Virus record (IMG/VR): IMGVR_UViG_3300020442_000013
Coordinates: 1-64,000 of that record
DNA: 64,000 nt
DNA from: a virus
Strand: one strand, 5' to 3'
The notes under the pieces were generated by a model, which saw only the letters and a program-made list of their open reading frames with translations, ran no database searches and was not told the origin of the DNA. Of the stretch, positions 1 through 7,551 are shown piece by piece. The translations under genes were made by a program, and so were the position numbers. Positions within the stretch are counted from its first letter, which is position 1. The number at the start of each line of letters is the position of its first letter.

Positions 1-348
1 CACAAATGTACTAGCGAATGCACTTAATACTAAAAAAGAAGTACTAACTGGTACTCCTATCCTTGTAAGTATTAATAATAGTCCTGGCGCCATTGCATGG
101 TACCATTGTATTTCTTGGAAGGGTATCTTGTTTAACCTGCCATAGCTGATGTCACCGCCATTGGTGTACCAACCATACCAAAGTGTATACAGTAGAACAG
201 CCGAAGCAGCTCCCCACATAACTTTCCAATTAAATTTATCGTTATTACTTGCGATCCATGTACCTAAAGTTTGTACGGAATCATTTGCGATAACTGAGTA
301 ACCTGCGAATAGGAAACCTACAGCCATCCATAAGGTGAGTGCGTCCAT
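1..348 (-). CDS. PiT/Pho4-like inorganic phosphate permease, N-terminal part
   Basis: The gene runs off the left edge, so only the first 116 codons are present. The start is the ATG at 348, preceded by AGGAGA. The protein is hydrophobic with several membrane segments. Residues about 19-35 (IANDSVQTLGTWIAS) resemble the GxNDxxNxxGT motif of PiT sodium- or proton-coupled phosphate symporters, and a later VPVSTS resembles their PVSTT motif. If correct, it would import phosphate across the host inner membrane. Family assignment rests on these short motifs only; another multi-pass transporter is possible. Confidence 0.5.
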   Translation of the reverse strand, partial: MDALTLWMAVGFLFAGYSVIANDSVQTLGTWIASNNDKFNWKVMWGAASAVLLYTLWYGWYTNGGDISYGRLNKIPFQEIQWYHAMAPGLLLILTRIGVPVSTSFLVLSAFASTFV

Positions 349-419
349 TTTTTATCTCCTCTGCTTGCCGCTTTTACCACGGCGCTCACAAATTAAGACC
401 AGGCTCGACTACTGCCTGG

Positions 420-437
420 CTGTAACGGAATTGTTAC
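420..437. promoter_or_regulatory. Palindrome or Pho-box-like element before the permease gene
   Basis: CTGTAAC and TTGTTAC stand as 7-mers separated by exactly 4 bases, the geometry of PhoB boxes, and the site is also an inverted repeat (TGTAAC/GTTACA). It lies at the expected transcription start of the minus promoter, so it could act as an operator. A second inverted repeat, CCAGGC/GCCTGG, lies between it and the gene. Confidence 0.35.
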
Positions 438-444
438 AACTTTA

Positions 445-473
445 CTTATAAGATAAATGTTTGATTTTGTCAA
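445..473 (-). promoter_or_regulatory. Sigma70-type promoter for the permease-like gene
   Basis: On the minus strand TTGACA (468-473) and TATAAG (445-450) are separated by 17 bp. The transcript would start about 90 bases before the ATG at 348. Confidence 0.6.
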
Positions 474-497
474 GGAAAAGATTAAAGTTTTGTTACA

Positions 498-827
498 CTA
501 GGGATTATGATGATATTCCCAAGTCACACCTTCTTGTTCATTTAAGGCTTTGCGTAGTTCTTCCATAACTATTGCCCTGTCCTTAGCTTGTTTGTGTTCT
601 TTACATATTTCTTTAGACATTAATATTCTATCCATTCTACAATCCATTTCAGTGACATCACTTAACACTCTATCATTGGTTGTCTTTTCACCTGATAGCA
701 TTAGAAGTCCATCAACGCCTGTCTTGATATTATTCACTGTGCCTACAAATGGAGGAAGTGTACAGCTTGTCATAGTTAGGAGGACAGAGCCAAAAAGAAT
801 AGTTTTATGAATATTAAGAAATCTCAT
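498..827 (-). CDS. Small lipoprotein
   Basis: 109 residues with an N-terminal signal peptide ending in a lipobox (LLTMTSC, cysteine at residue 22), so probably anchored to the host inner or outer membrane after lipidation. The rest is hydrophilic and helical. No family recognised. The promoter at 836-864 would start the mRNA about 2 bases before the ATG, and no ribosome-binding site is visible, so translation may be leaderless. Confidence 0.7.
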   Translation of the reverse strand: MRFLNIHKTILFGSVLLTMTSCTLPPFVGTVNNIKTGVDGLLMLSGEKTTNDRVLSDVTEMDCRMDRILMSKEICKEHKQAKDRAIVMEELRKALNEQEGVTWEYHHNP

Positions 828-835
828 AATTGTCT

Positions 836-864
836 AATATACTACAAAAACTTTATAATGTCAA
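836..864 (-). promoter_or_regulatory. Early-type promoter for the lipoprotein gene
   Basis: Minus strand TTGACA (859-864), 17 bp, TATATT (836-841), preceded by AAAAAGGA as in the early consensus. It overlaps the stop codon of the gene upstream. Confidence 0.6.
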
Positions 865-1016
865 TCCTTTTTGGTATTATGCAACTCAAATAATACTTTA
901 ACCTTTTCTTGCAATGTATGAATACTTGCATGCATTTTGGCGAGCACAATGACTAAGCCTACGAATGCAACTAATATTGGCCAGATAGTATTGACTACCG
1001 GTATTACTGTTTCCAT
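861..1016 (-). CDS. 51-aa single-pass membrane protein
   Basis: METVIPVVNTIWPILVAF starts one membrane helix (about residues 8-26), followed by a charged amphipathic segment with heptad-like spacing (IHTLQEKVKVLFEL). Size and layout fit small phage membrane proteins such as spanin or holin accessory subunits, but nothing identifies it. A GGGAGAAGG stretch about 16 bases upstream of the ATG is a loose ribosome-binding site. Confidence 0.5.
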   Translation of the reverse strand: METVIPVVNTIWPILVAFVGLVIVLAKMHASIHTLQEKVKVLFELHNTKKD

Positions 1017-1169
1017 ATCTAAATTTCACGCCCTTCTCCCTGTGAACATTTTTGGGTATGACTATTTAACTTTTGTAGTCAGCAATTTAACTACACTTTT
1101 TATTCTCAGTGTTGCAAAAATAGCAAGACAGCCTTTACTCAGAAAAACTCCTAGTTTTCTTGTCACTTG

Positions 1170-1177
1170 TATAAATA
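1170..1177 (+). promoter_or_regulatory. T4-type late promoter box TATAAATA
   Basis: Exact TATAAATA on the plus strand, about 185 bases before the small-gene operon that starts at 1361. No -35 element is needed for T4-type late promoters. Confidence 0.45.
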
Positions 1178-1360
1178 TAGGTGATAGACAAAAAAGTTCT
1201 TTTTTGCTTATACACATACAGACACTGGGATAGACCGGGGAGTTGAAAGCACTCCTTAAATAGCAATTGACGGTATCCAAAGGATATTGCACCGCCGGGG
1301 AAGTTCCGGGGTATTGCTTTCCTCAAGCATCCAAAAACATATCAGAAACAGGAGATTCAT
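1178..1360 (+). other. Structured untranslated leader of the 1361-2207 operon
   Basis: No gene found on either strand. It can form several hairpins: AAAAAAG/TTTTTT near 1195, GGAGT/ACTCC near 1240-1255, GGTATCC/GGATATT near 1273-1287, and it contains CCGGGG twice near 1303-1317. It ends in ACAGGAGA before the ATG at 1361. It could be a regulatory leader; no known riboswitch recognised. Confidence 0.35.
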
Positions 1361-1534
1361 ATGAAATATGTGACTAAAGTCCTACGGAAACTTTTTGGAT
1401 CAAGTTCCAATCAAGATCATAGTTTCCTAATATGGGCTAAAACAGAGTACGGTAAAGATTGGCGTTTTGCTTATCAGCACCTAAAAGACTTTGGCACTCC
1501 TCCAGAACATGGAGTACATTATAATGCTAGATAA
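1361..1534 (+). CDS. 57-aa basic protein, first gene of a coupled operon
   Basis: Starts at an ATG with AGGAGA 7 bases upstream. The protein (MKYVTKVLRKLFGSS...) has a basic amphipathic N-terminus and an aromatic middle (WAKTEYGKDWRFAYQHL). No family recognised. Its 3' end overlaps the next gene by 11 bases, which suggests translational coupling. Confidence 0.5.
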   Translation: MKYVTKVLRKLFGSSSNQDHSFLIWAKTEYGKDWRFAYQHLKDFGTPPEHGVHYNAR

Positions 1535-1694
1535 AATTAAACAGTGGTTCAAAGATTTCGGAAAACCACTTGAACAAAAATATCTTGAACAAGCCAAAGA
1601 CCATTACGATCTTGAACAACGTATGAAAAGGATTGAACGCAGACAAGCACCTTTTCAACATAACACTATAACTTACAGCAGAGGATATTATTAA
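1524..1694 (+). CDS. DUF3563-like small protein
   Basis: 56 residues from the ATG at 1524. It resembles small bacterial proteins of the DUF3563 type: an amphipathic start (MLDKIKQWFKDFGKP) and then YLEQAKDHYDLEQRMKRIERR, the AxDxxDLExRxRxIE pattern. Function unknown. GGAG lies upstream inside the preceding gene. A start at 1491 is possible in frame but would overlap more. Confidence 0.5.
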   Translation: MLDKIKQWFKDFGKPLEQKYLEQAKDHYDLEQRMKRIERRQAPFQHNTITYSRGYY

Positions 1695-1695
1695 A

Positions 1696-1869
1696 ATGAC
1701 AGCTTTAACACTAACTTATTGTGCCTTTTGCGATTTTGCATCAAAGGTATTTACAAACATGATCAAATCATTTGAAGCCATCGGAAATGCAAGAGCCGCC
1801 CATGAATTAGCAAGAATGGGATTACATAAAGAAGCCAAAGCATTAATGACTGGGAGAAAAGATGATTAA
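1696..1869 (+). CDS. 57-aa helical protein
   Basis: Follows the previous gene by one base. The C-terminal half (IGNARAAHELARMGLHKEA) looks like small helical proteins common in marine Alphaproteobacteria, which hints at host origin. Function unknown. It overlaps the next gene by 8 bases. Confidence 0.45.
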   Translation: MTALTLTYCAFCDFASKVFTNMIKSFEAIGNARAAHELARMGLHKEAKALMTGRKDD

Positions 1870-1966
1870 AGAAATTGCATATACAGTTTTACCGCTCATT
1901 ATAATGGTATCTATATTAGTAGGAGTATTTGCTCTTAATGCTATGAGATATGGAGGAATGTTTTAA
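1862..1966 (+). CDS. 34-aa membrane peptide
   Basis: One hydrophobic helix (VLPLIIMVSILVGVFAL) with a short charged end. GGGAGAAAAG precedes the ATG. It overlaps both neighbours, typical of this operon. Role unknown. Confidence 0.4.
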   Translation: MIKEIAYTVLPLIIMVSILVGVFALNAMRYGGMF

Positions 1967-2019
1967 TGTGGCCTTACACAGATGATGAAGTTGATTTCAT
2001 AAATGGAAAAAGGAAGTAA
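1966..2019 (+). CDS. 17-aa peptide (MWPYTDDEVDFINGKRK)
   Basis: Start overlaps the previous stop (TAATG) and stop overlaps the next start (TAATG), with GGAGGA upstream. Very short, supported only by the coupled layout. The MWPY start is shared with small alphaproteobacterial proteins as I recall them. Confidence 0.35.
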   Translation: MWPYTDDEVDFINGKRK

Positions 2020-2207
2020 TGAAAGTAAACCCAAACTTGATGGTAAAGGCAATAGTAAAACTAAGAATGTTTTACGCTGATATCAGAGGGCATCATGGGA
2101 AACATTGGAATTACGAACCTTCCAAACATTATTTAGGAATGAGACAATCAAAAAAATATAAGACAGGTAGAGTCCTCCGCCAAGAAGACTCTACCACTTC
2201 TTTCTAA
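2019..2207 (+). CDS. 62-aa basic protein, last gene of the small operon
   Basis: AAAAGGAAG precedes the ATG. The protein is basic with many aromatic residues (MFYADIRGHHGKHWNYEP). No family recognised. It ends 13 bases before a convergent gene. Confidence 0.4.
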   Translation: MKVNPNLMVKAIVKLRMFYADIRGHHGKHWNYEPSKHYLGMRQSKKYKTGRVLRQEDSTTSF

Positions 2208-2219
2208 GTGTTATAAATT

Positions 2220-2453
2220 TTACTTGCGATTGTATATATGATATAACACCCATACAGCAACTAAGCCAACTAATCCTTGTGCTGACAACGCTGTCATCAT
2301 TGCAATAATATTGTCGACTATATTGATGTTAGGCCAGAACGGAATGCCCTGTCCGTTGAAAAGGATTTCTAGAACAATGCCAAGAGCGATAATAGATATT
2401 CCTACTTCGGTAATGGCACTCGCCCAACCTTTTATTTTAGTTAAGATTTCCAT
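2220..2453 (-). CDS. 77-aa two-pass membrane protein (holin-like)
   Basis: Two hydrophobic helices (about residues 15-34 and 48-70) with a short loop and a basic C-terminus, the layout of many phage holins. GGGAG precedes the ATG. Holin function is a guess from topology; the endolysin lies 5 kb away. Confidence 0.45.
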   Translation of the reverse strand: MEILTKIKGWASAITEVGISIIALGIVLEILFNGQGIPFWPNINIVDNIIAMMTALSAQGLVGLVAVWVLYHIYNRK

Positions 2454-2570
2454 GTGGATCTCCCTTCTTATGTTGCTGAGTATTTCTACCCAGTCAATTA
2501 TTTAGAGTGATAGAAATATGAATTAAACTAGCATAAATGGTTTTTGATATCATAAAAGGCGATTTTTTTC

Positions 2571-2599
2571 TTGACAATATATAAATACTTTGTTAAATT
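2571..2599 (+). promoter_or_regulatory. Sigma70-type promoter with a nested late box
   Basis: TTGACA (2571-2576), 17 bp, TAAATT (2594-2599). TATAAATA at 2580-2587 lies inside the spacer, so the gene at 2635 could be transcribed both early and late. Confidence 0.5.
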
Positions 2600-2634
2600 A
2601 ATAACACTACACACATACACACAAGGAGAATAAA

Positions 2635-2955
2635 ATGAGCGTAGATACAAAATACGGCGAAGCTATCTTTAAACAGACCCAAGAGGTTGCAGAAATGTTT
2701 AAGGCGGCAATGCCAAAAATCACAACAAATAAAAATGGATATGAAATCCGTACAAAGGTTCTCGAGATGGCCCAAGGCAATGTCTGGAATGACTATCATG
2801 CTAAATTTGGTGGATGGGAACAATCTGTAAAACGTGATCCTAAAACTAATGAGATTGTAAGCACTATTACAATGCCAGAAGTACCAGGAACAGACGCAGT
2901 ATTAGAGGCGGCTGAAAAGTTTTACGAATTTGTAAGCGGTAAGACTAATAAGTAA
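2635..2955 (+). CDS. Conserved phage protein, 106 aa
   Basis: AAGGAG ends 8 bases before the ATG. The soluble helical protein contains MAQGNVWNDYHAKFGGWEQS, which I recall from marine T4-type phages, but I cannot give it a function. It has its own promoter and a terminator behind it, so it is a monocistronic unit. Confidence 0.6.
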   Translation: MSVDTKYGEAIFKQTQEVAEMFKAAMPKITTNKNGYEIRTKVLEMAQGNVWNDYHAKFGGWEQSVKRDPKTNEIVSTITMPEVPGTDAVLEAAEKFYEFVSGKTNK

Positions 2956-3013
2956 AGTAATCGTAACAAGTATAATGGAGCATAGCTCCTAAGAACAATA
3001 TGAGATACAGAAG

Positions 3014-3045
3014 CCCCTAGTAGCAGAAATGTTGCTAGGGGTTAA
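3014..3045. terminator. Bidirectional terminator
   Basis: Stem CCCCTAGTAGCA / TGTTGCTAGGGG with a 4-base loop between two convergent genes. A weak T run follows on the plus side. Confidence 0.6.
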
Positions 3046-3046
3046 T

Positions 3047-3157
3047 CTATTTACAGTTGTCGCAACGACAACCTGTACAAACATCGTTCGCACATTGCTT
3101 GCATTCTTTATTGCAGTGGCTGTCGCATCCACATTTTTCACATTTACATTCAATCAT
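3047..3157 (-). CDS. 36-aa cysteine-rich, metallothionein-like peptide
   Basis: [20 protein letters not shown] and onward: 11 cysteines in 36 residues, many as CxC and CxxC, plus one histidine. This density fits metal chelation (Zn, Cd or Cu) or a tightly folded zinc knuckle. Its ATG overlaps the stop of the upstream gene (TAAATGA), so it is translationally coupled to it. Function is inferred from composition only. Confidence 0.55.
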   Translation of the reverse strand: MIECKCEKCGCDSHCNKECKQCANDVCTGCRCDNCK

Positions 3158-3624
3158 TTAGTATACCACAAATAACCTAAGAAAATAACGAAAGCACCAA
3201 TACAAATAACTAATCCTATAACGGCAATTATTTCTAGTATTTGTCTCCTACGTTCTTCTTGTGCATAGATCATTTGTTGCCTTTTCTTTCTAATATCCGC
3301 TTCTGTTTTAATTAACTCGTCCCAAGCAGATGGTCCTCTGGTAGCTACAATAATTTGTCTTAGTTGATCACGCATATCTTGTGCTTTTTTCTTAGCCATA
3401 AAGATTTGCATCGCTTCTTCCTCAACACTACCTGCTTGGAAAAGTTTTTTAAAAATAGGAGGCTTCTTATTCATCTCCTCAGATTTTTTTAGATCAGACA
3501 TGTGATTCATCCAACGGCCTAGATCTCCTGCCATTGATTCTATATCACGTCCTACACTAAATCCGGATTTAATTGCATTAAATGCGGCTGTTGCTCCTGC
3601 AATCGCTGTAATTGGATCTATCAA
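3154..3624 (-). CDS. Late phage protein with C-terminal membrane anchor
   Basis: 156 residues: an alanine-rich start ([21 protein letters not shown]), a charged coiled-coil middle, and a C-terminal membrane helix (about residues 128-152). GGAAGG precedes the ATG and a late box (CATAAATA) lies 53 bases upstream, so it is probably made late. The start resembles proteins I recall from marine T4-type phages. Function unknown; a virion or lysis role is possible. Confidence 0.6.
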   Translation of the reverse strand: MIDPITAIAGATAAFNAIKSGFSVGRDIESMAGDLGRWMNHMSDLKKSEEMNKKPPIFKKLFQAGSVEEEAMQIFMAKKKAQDMRDQLRQIIVATRGPSAWDELIKTEADIRKKRQQMIYAQEERRRQILEIIAVIGLVICIGAFVIFLGYLWYTK

Positions 3625-3676
3625 TCATCTTACCTTCCTGGCTATGCCCTTGTCAAGAAGTTACCCTCTGTAGCAG

Positions 3677-3684
3677 TATTTATG
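3677..3684 (-). promoter_or_regulatory. Late promoter box CATAAATA
   Basis: Minus-strand CATAAATAC upstream of the gene starting at 3624, in the divergent spacer shared with 5-aminolevulinate synthase. Confidence 0.55.
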
Positions 3685-3698
3685 TTAAATATAGTATA

Positions 3699-4901
3699 AT
3701 GATTGATCTCACCCCTTTTTCTAACACTATAAGTAATCTAAAAGACTCTGGCAACTATAGAGTGTTTAACGATATACTTAGAGAGCGTGGAGAATTTCCT
3801 AAATCAATATGGTACGGACCTTACAATATTAAAAATATTGTCAATTGGTGTAGCAATGATTATTTAGGCATGGGGCAGAGCAAAATTGTTATTGACGCTA
3901 TGCATACTGCATTGGATCAAACTGGCAGCGGATCTGGCGGTACGCGAAACATAAGTGGTACGTCACATTATCATGTGGCGTTAGAACATGAACTGGCAAG
4001 TTTACATAAGAAGCCAGGTGGATTGTTGTTTACAAGTGCTTATGTTGCAAATGAATGGACACTAATCGCATTAAGCAAAATCATTCCCGACATTGTATTT
4101 TTAAGTGATAGTAATAATCACGCCTCTATCATCGCAGGTATAAAACACAGTGGTGCTGACAAGATGATATGGAAGCACAATGATATAAGCGACTTAGAAG
4201 AGAAATTGAAGGAAAACCGATCATCAGGACGCACTCCTTGTATTGTGTTCGAGTCTGTGTATAGCATGGATGGTGACCACTCCCCAATTTCTCAAGTCTG
4301 TGACCTTGCTGAGCAATACGGTGCGATGACCTACATTGATGAAGTTCATGCTGTTGGTTTGTATGGACAAACGGGTGCAGGATACTGCGAAGCAGTAGGG
4401 GAAGACCGTGTTGATATAATCAACGGAACCCTTGGCAAGGCTTTTGGAGTTCAAGGGGGTTACATTGTGGGAGATAAGGTCGTCATAGACGCAATCCGAA
4501 GTGTAGCTAGTGGATTTATTTTCACCACCTCCATGTCACCCGTTATATGTGCAGGTGCTCTTGCTTCAATTAAATACCTTAAGGATCACAATGAGCTAAG
4601 AGAACGACATCAAGAACGTGCTATAAAACTTAAAAAAGATTTGACAGAAGTTGGCATAGAGGTGTTAGATTGTGCGTCAACTCATATTGTACCTGTGATG
4701 GTACGTGATCCAAAAAAATGCAAACTTATGAGCGACATGTTATTAGATGATTATAATATCTACATACAGCCTATAAACTATCCCACAGTTCAAAGAGGCA
4801 CAGAGAGATTAAGGATAGCACCTACTCCTTTACATACAGATGCAATGATGCATGATCTTGTTGAAGCATTAAGGAAAACATTTAAGCGAACGAAAGGATA
4901 G
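3699..4901 (+). CDS. hemA: 5-aminolevulinate synthase (Shemin pathway)
   Basis: Full-length 400-residue PLP enzyme of the alpha-oxoamine synthase family. It condenses glycine with succinyl-CoA to 5-aminolevulinate, the first step of heme synthesis in Alphaproteobacteria. Residues about 18-60 ([27 protein letters not shown]) match alphaproteobacterial Hem[13 protein letters not shown] (81-92), DEVHAVG (214-220) and the PLP lysine in GTLGKAFG (K247) are all present, so it looks active. The ATG at 3699 matches the family start, although an in-frame start at 3612 exists; no clear ribosome-binding site is visible. The related enzymes KBL and BioF are less likely because the N-terminal motifs are those of HemA. 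Confidence 0.9.
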   Translation: MIDLTPFSNTISNLKDSGNYRVFNDILRERGEFPKSIWYGPYNIKNIVNWCSNDYLGMGQSKIVIDAMHTALDQTGSGSGGTRNISGTSHYHVALEHELASLHKKPGGLLFTSAYVANEWTLIALSKIIPDIVFLSDSNNHASIIAGIKHSGADKMIWKHNDISDLEEKLKENRSSGRTPCIVFESVYSMDGDHSPISQVCDLAEQYGAMTYIDEVHAVGLYGQTGAGYCEAVGEDRVDIINGTLGKAFGVQGGYIVGDKVVIDAIRSVASGFIFTTSMSPVICAGALASIKYLKDHNELRERHQERAIKLKKDLTEVGIEVLDCASTHIVPVMVRDPKKCKLMSDMLLDDYNIYIQPINYPTVQRGTERLRIAPTPLHTDAMMHDLVEALRKTFKRTKG

Positions 4902-4902
4902 A

Positions 4903-5322
4903 ATGGAAAAAATAAAAAAATATATGTATATGAGTATAGGATTTCTATGTGTAGGATTAGCCTACATAGGATTCGTTACTCCCGGAATACCATTTAGCAT
5001 ATTTCTAGTCATAGCGGCTTGGGCATTTGCTAAAAGTTCTAAAAGAATGGAAGCATGGTTATATAACCATCCATGGTTTGGCAAGTTCTTAACCAACTGG
5101 ACAAAGAAAAGAGTATTTCCAACAAAAGGAAAGTATGCCATGGTATTAGTAATGGCATCTACGTTAGCATTTACATACTACATGACTGCAAATTTAAATG
5201 CGGTATTATGGAGCGGAGGCTTTATGGCAATGGTTGCTGTATGGGCTTGGAGATATCCTGGCTCACTAGAAGAACATGCTCGAAGAATTAAGGAAGGCAG
5301 GCGTATAGCTTGGCTAAAATAA
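4903..5322 (+). CDS. DUF454 (YbaN-like) inner-membrane protein
   Basis: 139 residues, about four membrane helices. GFVTPGIPFSIFLVIAAWAF, then KSSKRMEAWLYNHPWFGKFL, is the DUF454 signature (small, often in gammaproteobacterial and alphaproteobacterial genomes, function unknown). It starts one base after 5-aminolevulinate synthase stops, so the two are co-transcribed. Confidence 0.75.
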   Translation: MEKIKKYMYMSIGFLCVGLAYIGFVTPGIPFSIFLVIAAWAFAKSSKRMEAWLYNHPWFGKFLTNWTKKRVFPTKGKYAMVLVMASTLAFTYYMTANLNAVLWSGGFMAMVAVWAWRYPGSLEEHARRIKEGRRIAWLK

Positions 5323-5323
5323 A

Positions 5324-5506
5324 ATGGAATGGGACGACCCCCAAATTCATACAGTTGAGGAATTCCTCACAGATGAGCGAGATGCTCTTATCGATCTTCT
5401 CGCTCAACTTAACAAAAATCCTGACATCGATAACGCAGAACAAATAACAAAAATACTGCATGTTATTGATTATCTTAACGAACGCCTAGCAGGCAAGTAC
5501 CAATAA
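5324..5506 (+). CDS. 60-aa acidic helical protein
   Basis: Starts one base after the DUF454 gene. Acidic and helical, with no signal peptide. No family recognised; third gene of the hemA operon. Confidence 0.5.
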   Translation: MEWDDPQIHTVEEFLTDERDALIDLLAQLNKNPDIDNAEQITKILHVIDYLNERLAGKYQ

Positions 5507-5512
5507 TAAATA
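5505..5512 (+). promoter_or_regulatory. Late-type promoter box AATAAATA
   Basis: AATAAATA about 35 bases upstream of the VOC gene; one mismatch to the T4 late consensus. Confidence 0.35.
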
Positions 5513-5546
5513 TTGGTATATACAAAAATAAATTACGGAGGACCTC

Positions 5547-5960
5547 ATGAGTAATAGATTTCACTTAGCCATAGAAGGTGGCGATTTATCTATAACTGTG
5601 CCTTGGTACGTAAATGTACTAGGTTGCACACTTGATATGGCAGAAGAAGGTAAATGGCAAGACATTGATTTTTGGGGTAACGAACTTACTCTACATGCTA
5701 CTGAACATAGGATAGCCAAAAGTCCAGAAAGGCAAAGGCATAGTGTAGATATGGGAGAAGTTTGCGTACCACATTTCGGAATTCATCTAGCATATGATGA
5801 CTATATAAAAGTAAAAGAAAGTGTTAAAATGCACACAGGATTTTTAGATAAACCTTACACTAGGTTTGCTGAAAGTGATTATCAACAAGAAACTTTCTTT
5901 GTAGAAGATCCAAATTTTAATGTGCTAGAAATTAAAAGTATGCAAAGAGATAATGAATAA
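5547..5960 (+). CDS. VOC (glyoxalase/bleomycin-resistance fold) protein
   Basis: 137 residues. FHLAIEGGDLSITVPWYVNVLGC followed by DIDFWGNELTLHAT and, near the end, FFVEDPNFNVLEIKS match the paired beta-alpha-beta modules of the vicinal oxygen chelate family. Candidate metal ligands are H6, H50 and the glutamate in LEIKS. Substrate unknown. ACGGAGGACC precedes the ATG. It overlaps the next gene by 8 bases. Confidence 0.75.
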   Translation: MSNRFHLAIEGGDLSITVPWYVNVLGCTLDMAEEGKWQDIDFWGNELTLHATEHRIAKSPERQRHSVDMGEVCVPHFGIHLAYDDYIKVKESVKMHTGFLDKPYTRFAESDYQQETFFVEDPNFNVLEIKSMQRDNE

Positions 5961-6519
5961 AGAAACTATTTTTAGAGTTACATTATTTAATTCAACATAT
6001 GATGGCGACTTAGAACCTATCATTAAAGGTTGTAAATTATTAGCCGAGAAAAACCAAGGTGTCAAAAAAACCAACAACCATGGCTATCAAAGCACAGATG
6101 ATCTGCACACAAAAATTTTTATGGATCCTTTAATGAGATGGATTTGTAATGAAAGTATAGATGCTTTCAACCATTTGAACTGCCCAAAACAACAAGTAGA
6201 AATAGAAGGATGCTGGTTTAATATTAATAAAAATTTAAATGCTCATAATCAAATACATATCCATTCGGGGATACTAAGCGGAGTATTTTATTTACAAGCA
6301 CCTGAAGGGTCTGGTGACATAAAATTTATAAACACCGGTTTCAATCAATTATGGACAGGGACAAAAGAATGTACTGCTCCTAATGTAGATAATGCATTTT
6401 CAATAAATGTCAAACCTACAGCTGGAAAATTGTTTTTATGGCCTAGTTACCTATACCATTGTGTAGACAGCAATTCTAAAGAAGTTGAAAGAATATCTAT
6501 CAGCTTTAATCTTAAATAA
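5953..6519 (+). CDS. 2OG-Fe(II) oxygenase-like protein (TIGR02466 type)
   Basis: 188 residues. HIHSGILSGVFYLQAPEGSG and the later KPTAGKLFLWPSYLYHCVDS match the putative phage-associated 2-oxoglutarate/Fe(II) oxygenase family, with histidines in HIH and YHCV as likely iron ligands and a late arginine (VERIS) for 2-oxoglutarate. Such enzymes hydroxylate proteins or small molecules; the target is unknown. It is coupled to the VOC gene. Confidence 0.7.
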   Translation: MNKETIFRVTLFNSTYDGDLEPIIKGCKLLAEKNQGVKKTNNHGYQSTDDLHTKIFMDPLMRWICNESIDAFNHLNCPKQQVEIEGCWFNINKNLNAHNQIHIHSGILSGVFYLQAPEGSGDIKFINTGFNQLWTGTKECTAPNVDNAFSINVKPTAGKLFLWPSYLYHCVDSNSKEVERISISFNLK

Positions 6520-6948
6520 TTATTTTTGTACAATATATTTTGGTTTAAGATCTATGTTGATCTTTTTAGACTGGCCTGGTGCTGGCGCAAACCCGTTTCC
6601 ACTTAATAGTAAACACGCATTTCTGTTAGGCAACACAGCATTTACAGTATAAGTTGCTGTTTCTGCATTTACTGTCAGAACTAATGTAGCAGGAACTGGT
6701 TGTCCGTTAGCTGATAACACAACCATGCCATTACCGATTGCAAATGGAGTTTCTCCCCATGTTTCACTCAATGCTTTACTAACGTTATCCATTGTATCGC
6801 ACCTTACTAGCAGATGTAATGCCATAGAAGGTTGCCATTCTTCAGTTTTTTTTGTATCGTTGTCTTGGGTGTTTGGTTTACTCTGTTCTGCAAATGCTGT
6901 TGGCACAAATAATGAACAGATAATAACCAACATAGCTATTAATCGCAT
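6520..6948 (-). CDS. Secreted protein of unknown function
   Basis: 142 residues with a clear signal peptide (MRLIAMLVIICSLFVPTAFA), then a Thr/Val-rich beta-type domain with two cysteines (one in LVRCDT, one in RNACLLL) that could pair in the periplasm. A perfect late promoter lies 21 bases upstream, so it is made late; export suggests action on the host envelope. Confidence 0.65.
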   Translation of the reverse strand: MRLIAMLVIICSLFVPTAFAEQSKPNTQDNDTKKTEEWQPSMALHLLVRCDTMDNVSKALSETWGETPFAIGNGMVVLSANGQPVPATLVLTVNAETATYTVNAVLPNRNACLLLSGNGFAPAPGQSKKINIDLKPKYIVQK

Positions 6949-6968
6949 GTGTGTATCTCCTGTAATAT

Positions 6969-6976
6969 TATTTATA
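6969..6976 (-). promoter_or_regulatory. Late promoter TATAAATA
   Basis: Exact TATAAATA on the minus strand, followed by an AGGAGATACACAC leader and the ATG at 6948. Confidence 0.75.
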
Positions 6977-6978
6977 TG

Positions 6979-7551
6979 TTAAATGTATTGATTGAACACT
7001 TGTTGGCCGCACAATTCTAACGCACTTACATATTGCTCTTGTCCTTGCGAACCGAAGATAATATCATCGTTAGGATCTGCTAGTAGCCATGCAAGTTTTT
7101 CTGTGTAAGGACCATGTCCATTGACTTCTGCATGAAGTTGTCCTGGTTGCCATGCAGTGATGCCTGCAAATATTCTATAATACACAGGAATATCACCTTG
7201 CCCTAGTTTTTCAAACATAAGCATATCACTACTCACTGCAAGTTTATGAGCTGACTTTGTAGTGTGTTGTGAACTCCATTCATCACTATGCAACATCATT
7301 AATACACTTGGATTAATTGGTCCGCCTTTGAATAATTTAGGACGTCCGTCTGTAAAAAGTATACCTTTCTCATTGCAGATTTTTTTGACACTTGTGTTAC
7401 TATTTAAATTTAAAATCAAGCCTATTGTTGCATCGTCTGTGTCTTGCGTAACGTAGATAACAGTTTCTTTGAAAGGGTTTCCTACAGGTAACTTAGGATG
7501 AGCGATCAGAAGTTTTCCTTGATAGTTCTCTAGTAAACTTTGATTAGACAT
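6979..7551 (-). CDS. YqgE/AlgH family protein (UPF0301)
   Basis: 190 residues. The start GKLLIAHPKLPVGNPFKETV, then TIGLILNLNS and KLFKGGPINPSVLMMLH, match YqgE/AlgH proteins, which are widespread in bacteria and of uncertain function (reported to affect transcription in Pseudomonas). Full length for the family. Its start overlaps the endolysin stop by one base, so it is in the late operon. Confidence 0.85.
   Translation of the reverse strand: MSNQSLLENYQGKLLIAHPKLPVGNPFKETVIYVTQDTDDATIGLILNLNSNTSVKKICNEKGILFTDGRPKLFKGGPINPSVLMMLHSDEWSSQHTTKSAHKLAVSSDMLMFEKLGQGDIPVYYRIFAGITAWQPGQLHAEVNGHGPYTEKLAWLLADPNDDIIFGSQGQEQYVSALELCGQQVFNQYI

Noticed and set aside
1266-1294. TTGACG at 1266 as a promoter for the small operon
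   Set aside because: No -10 sequence at the right distance.
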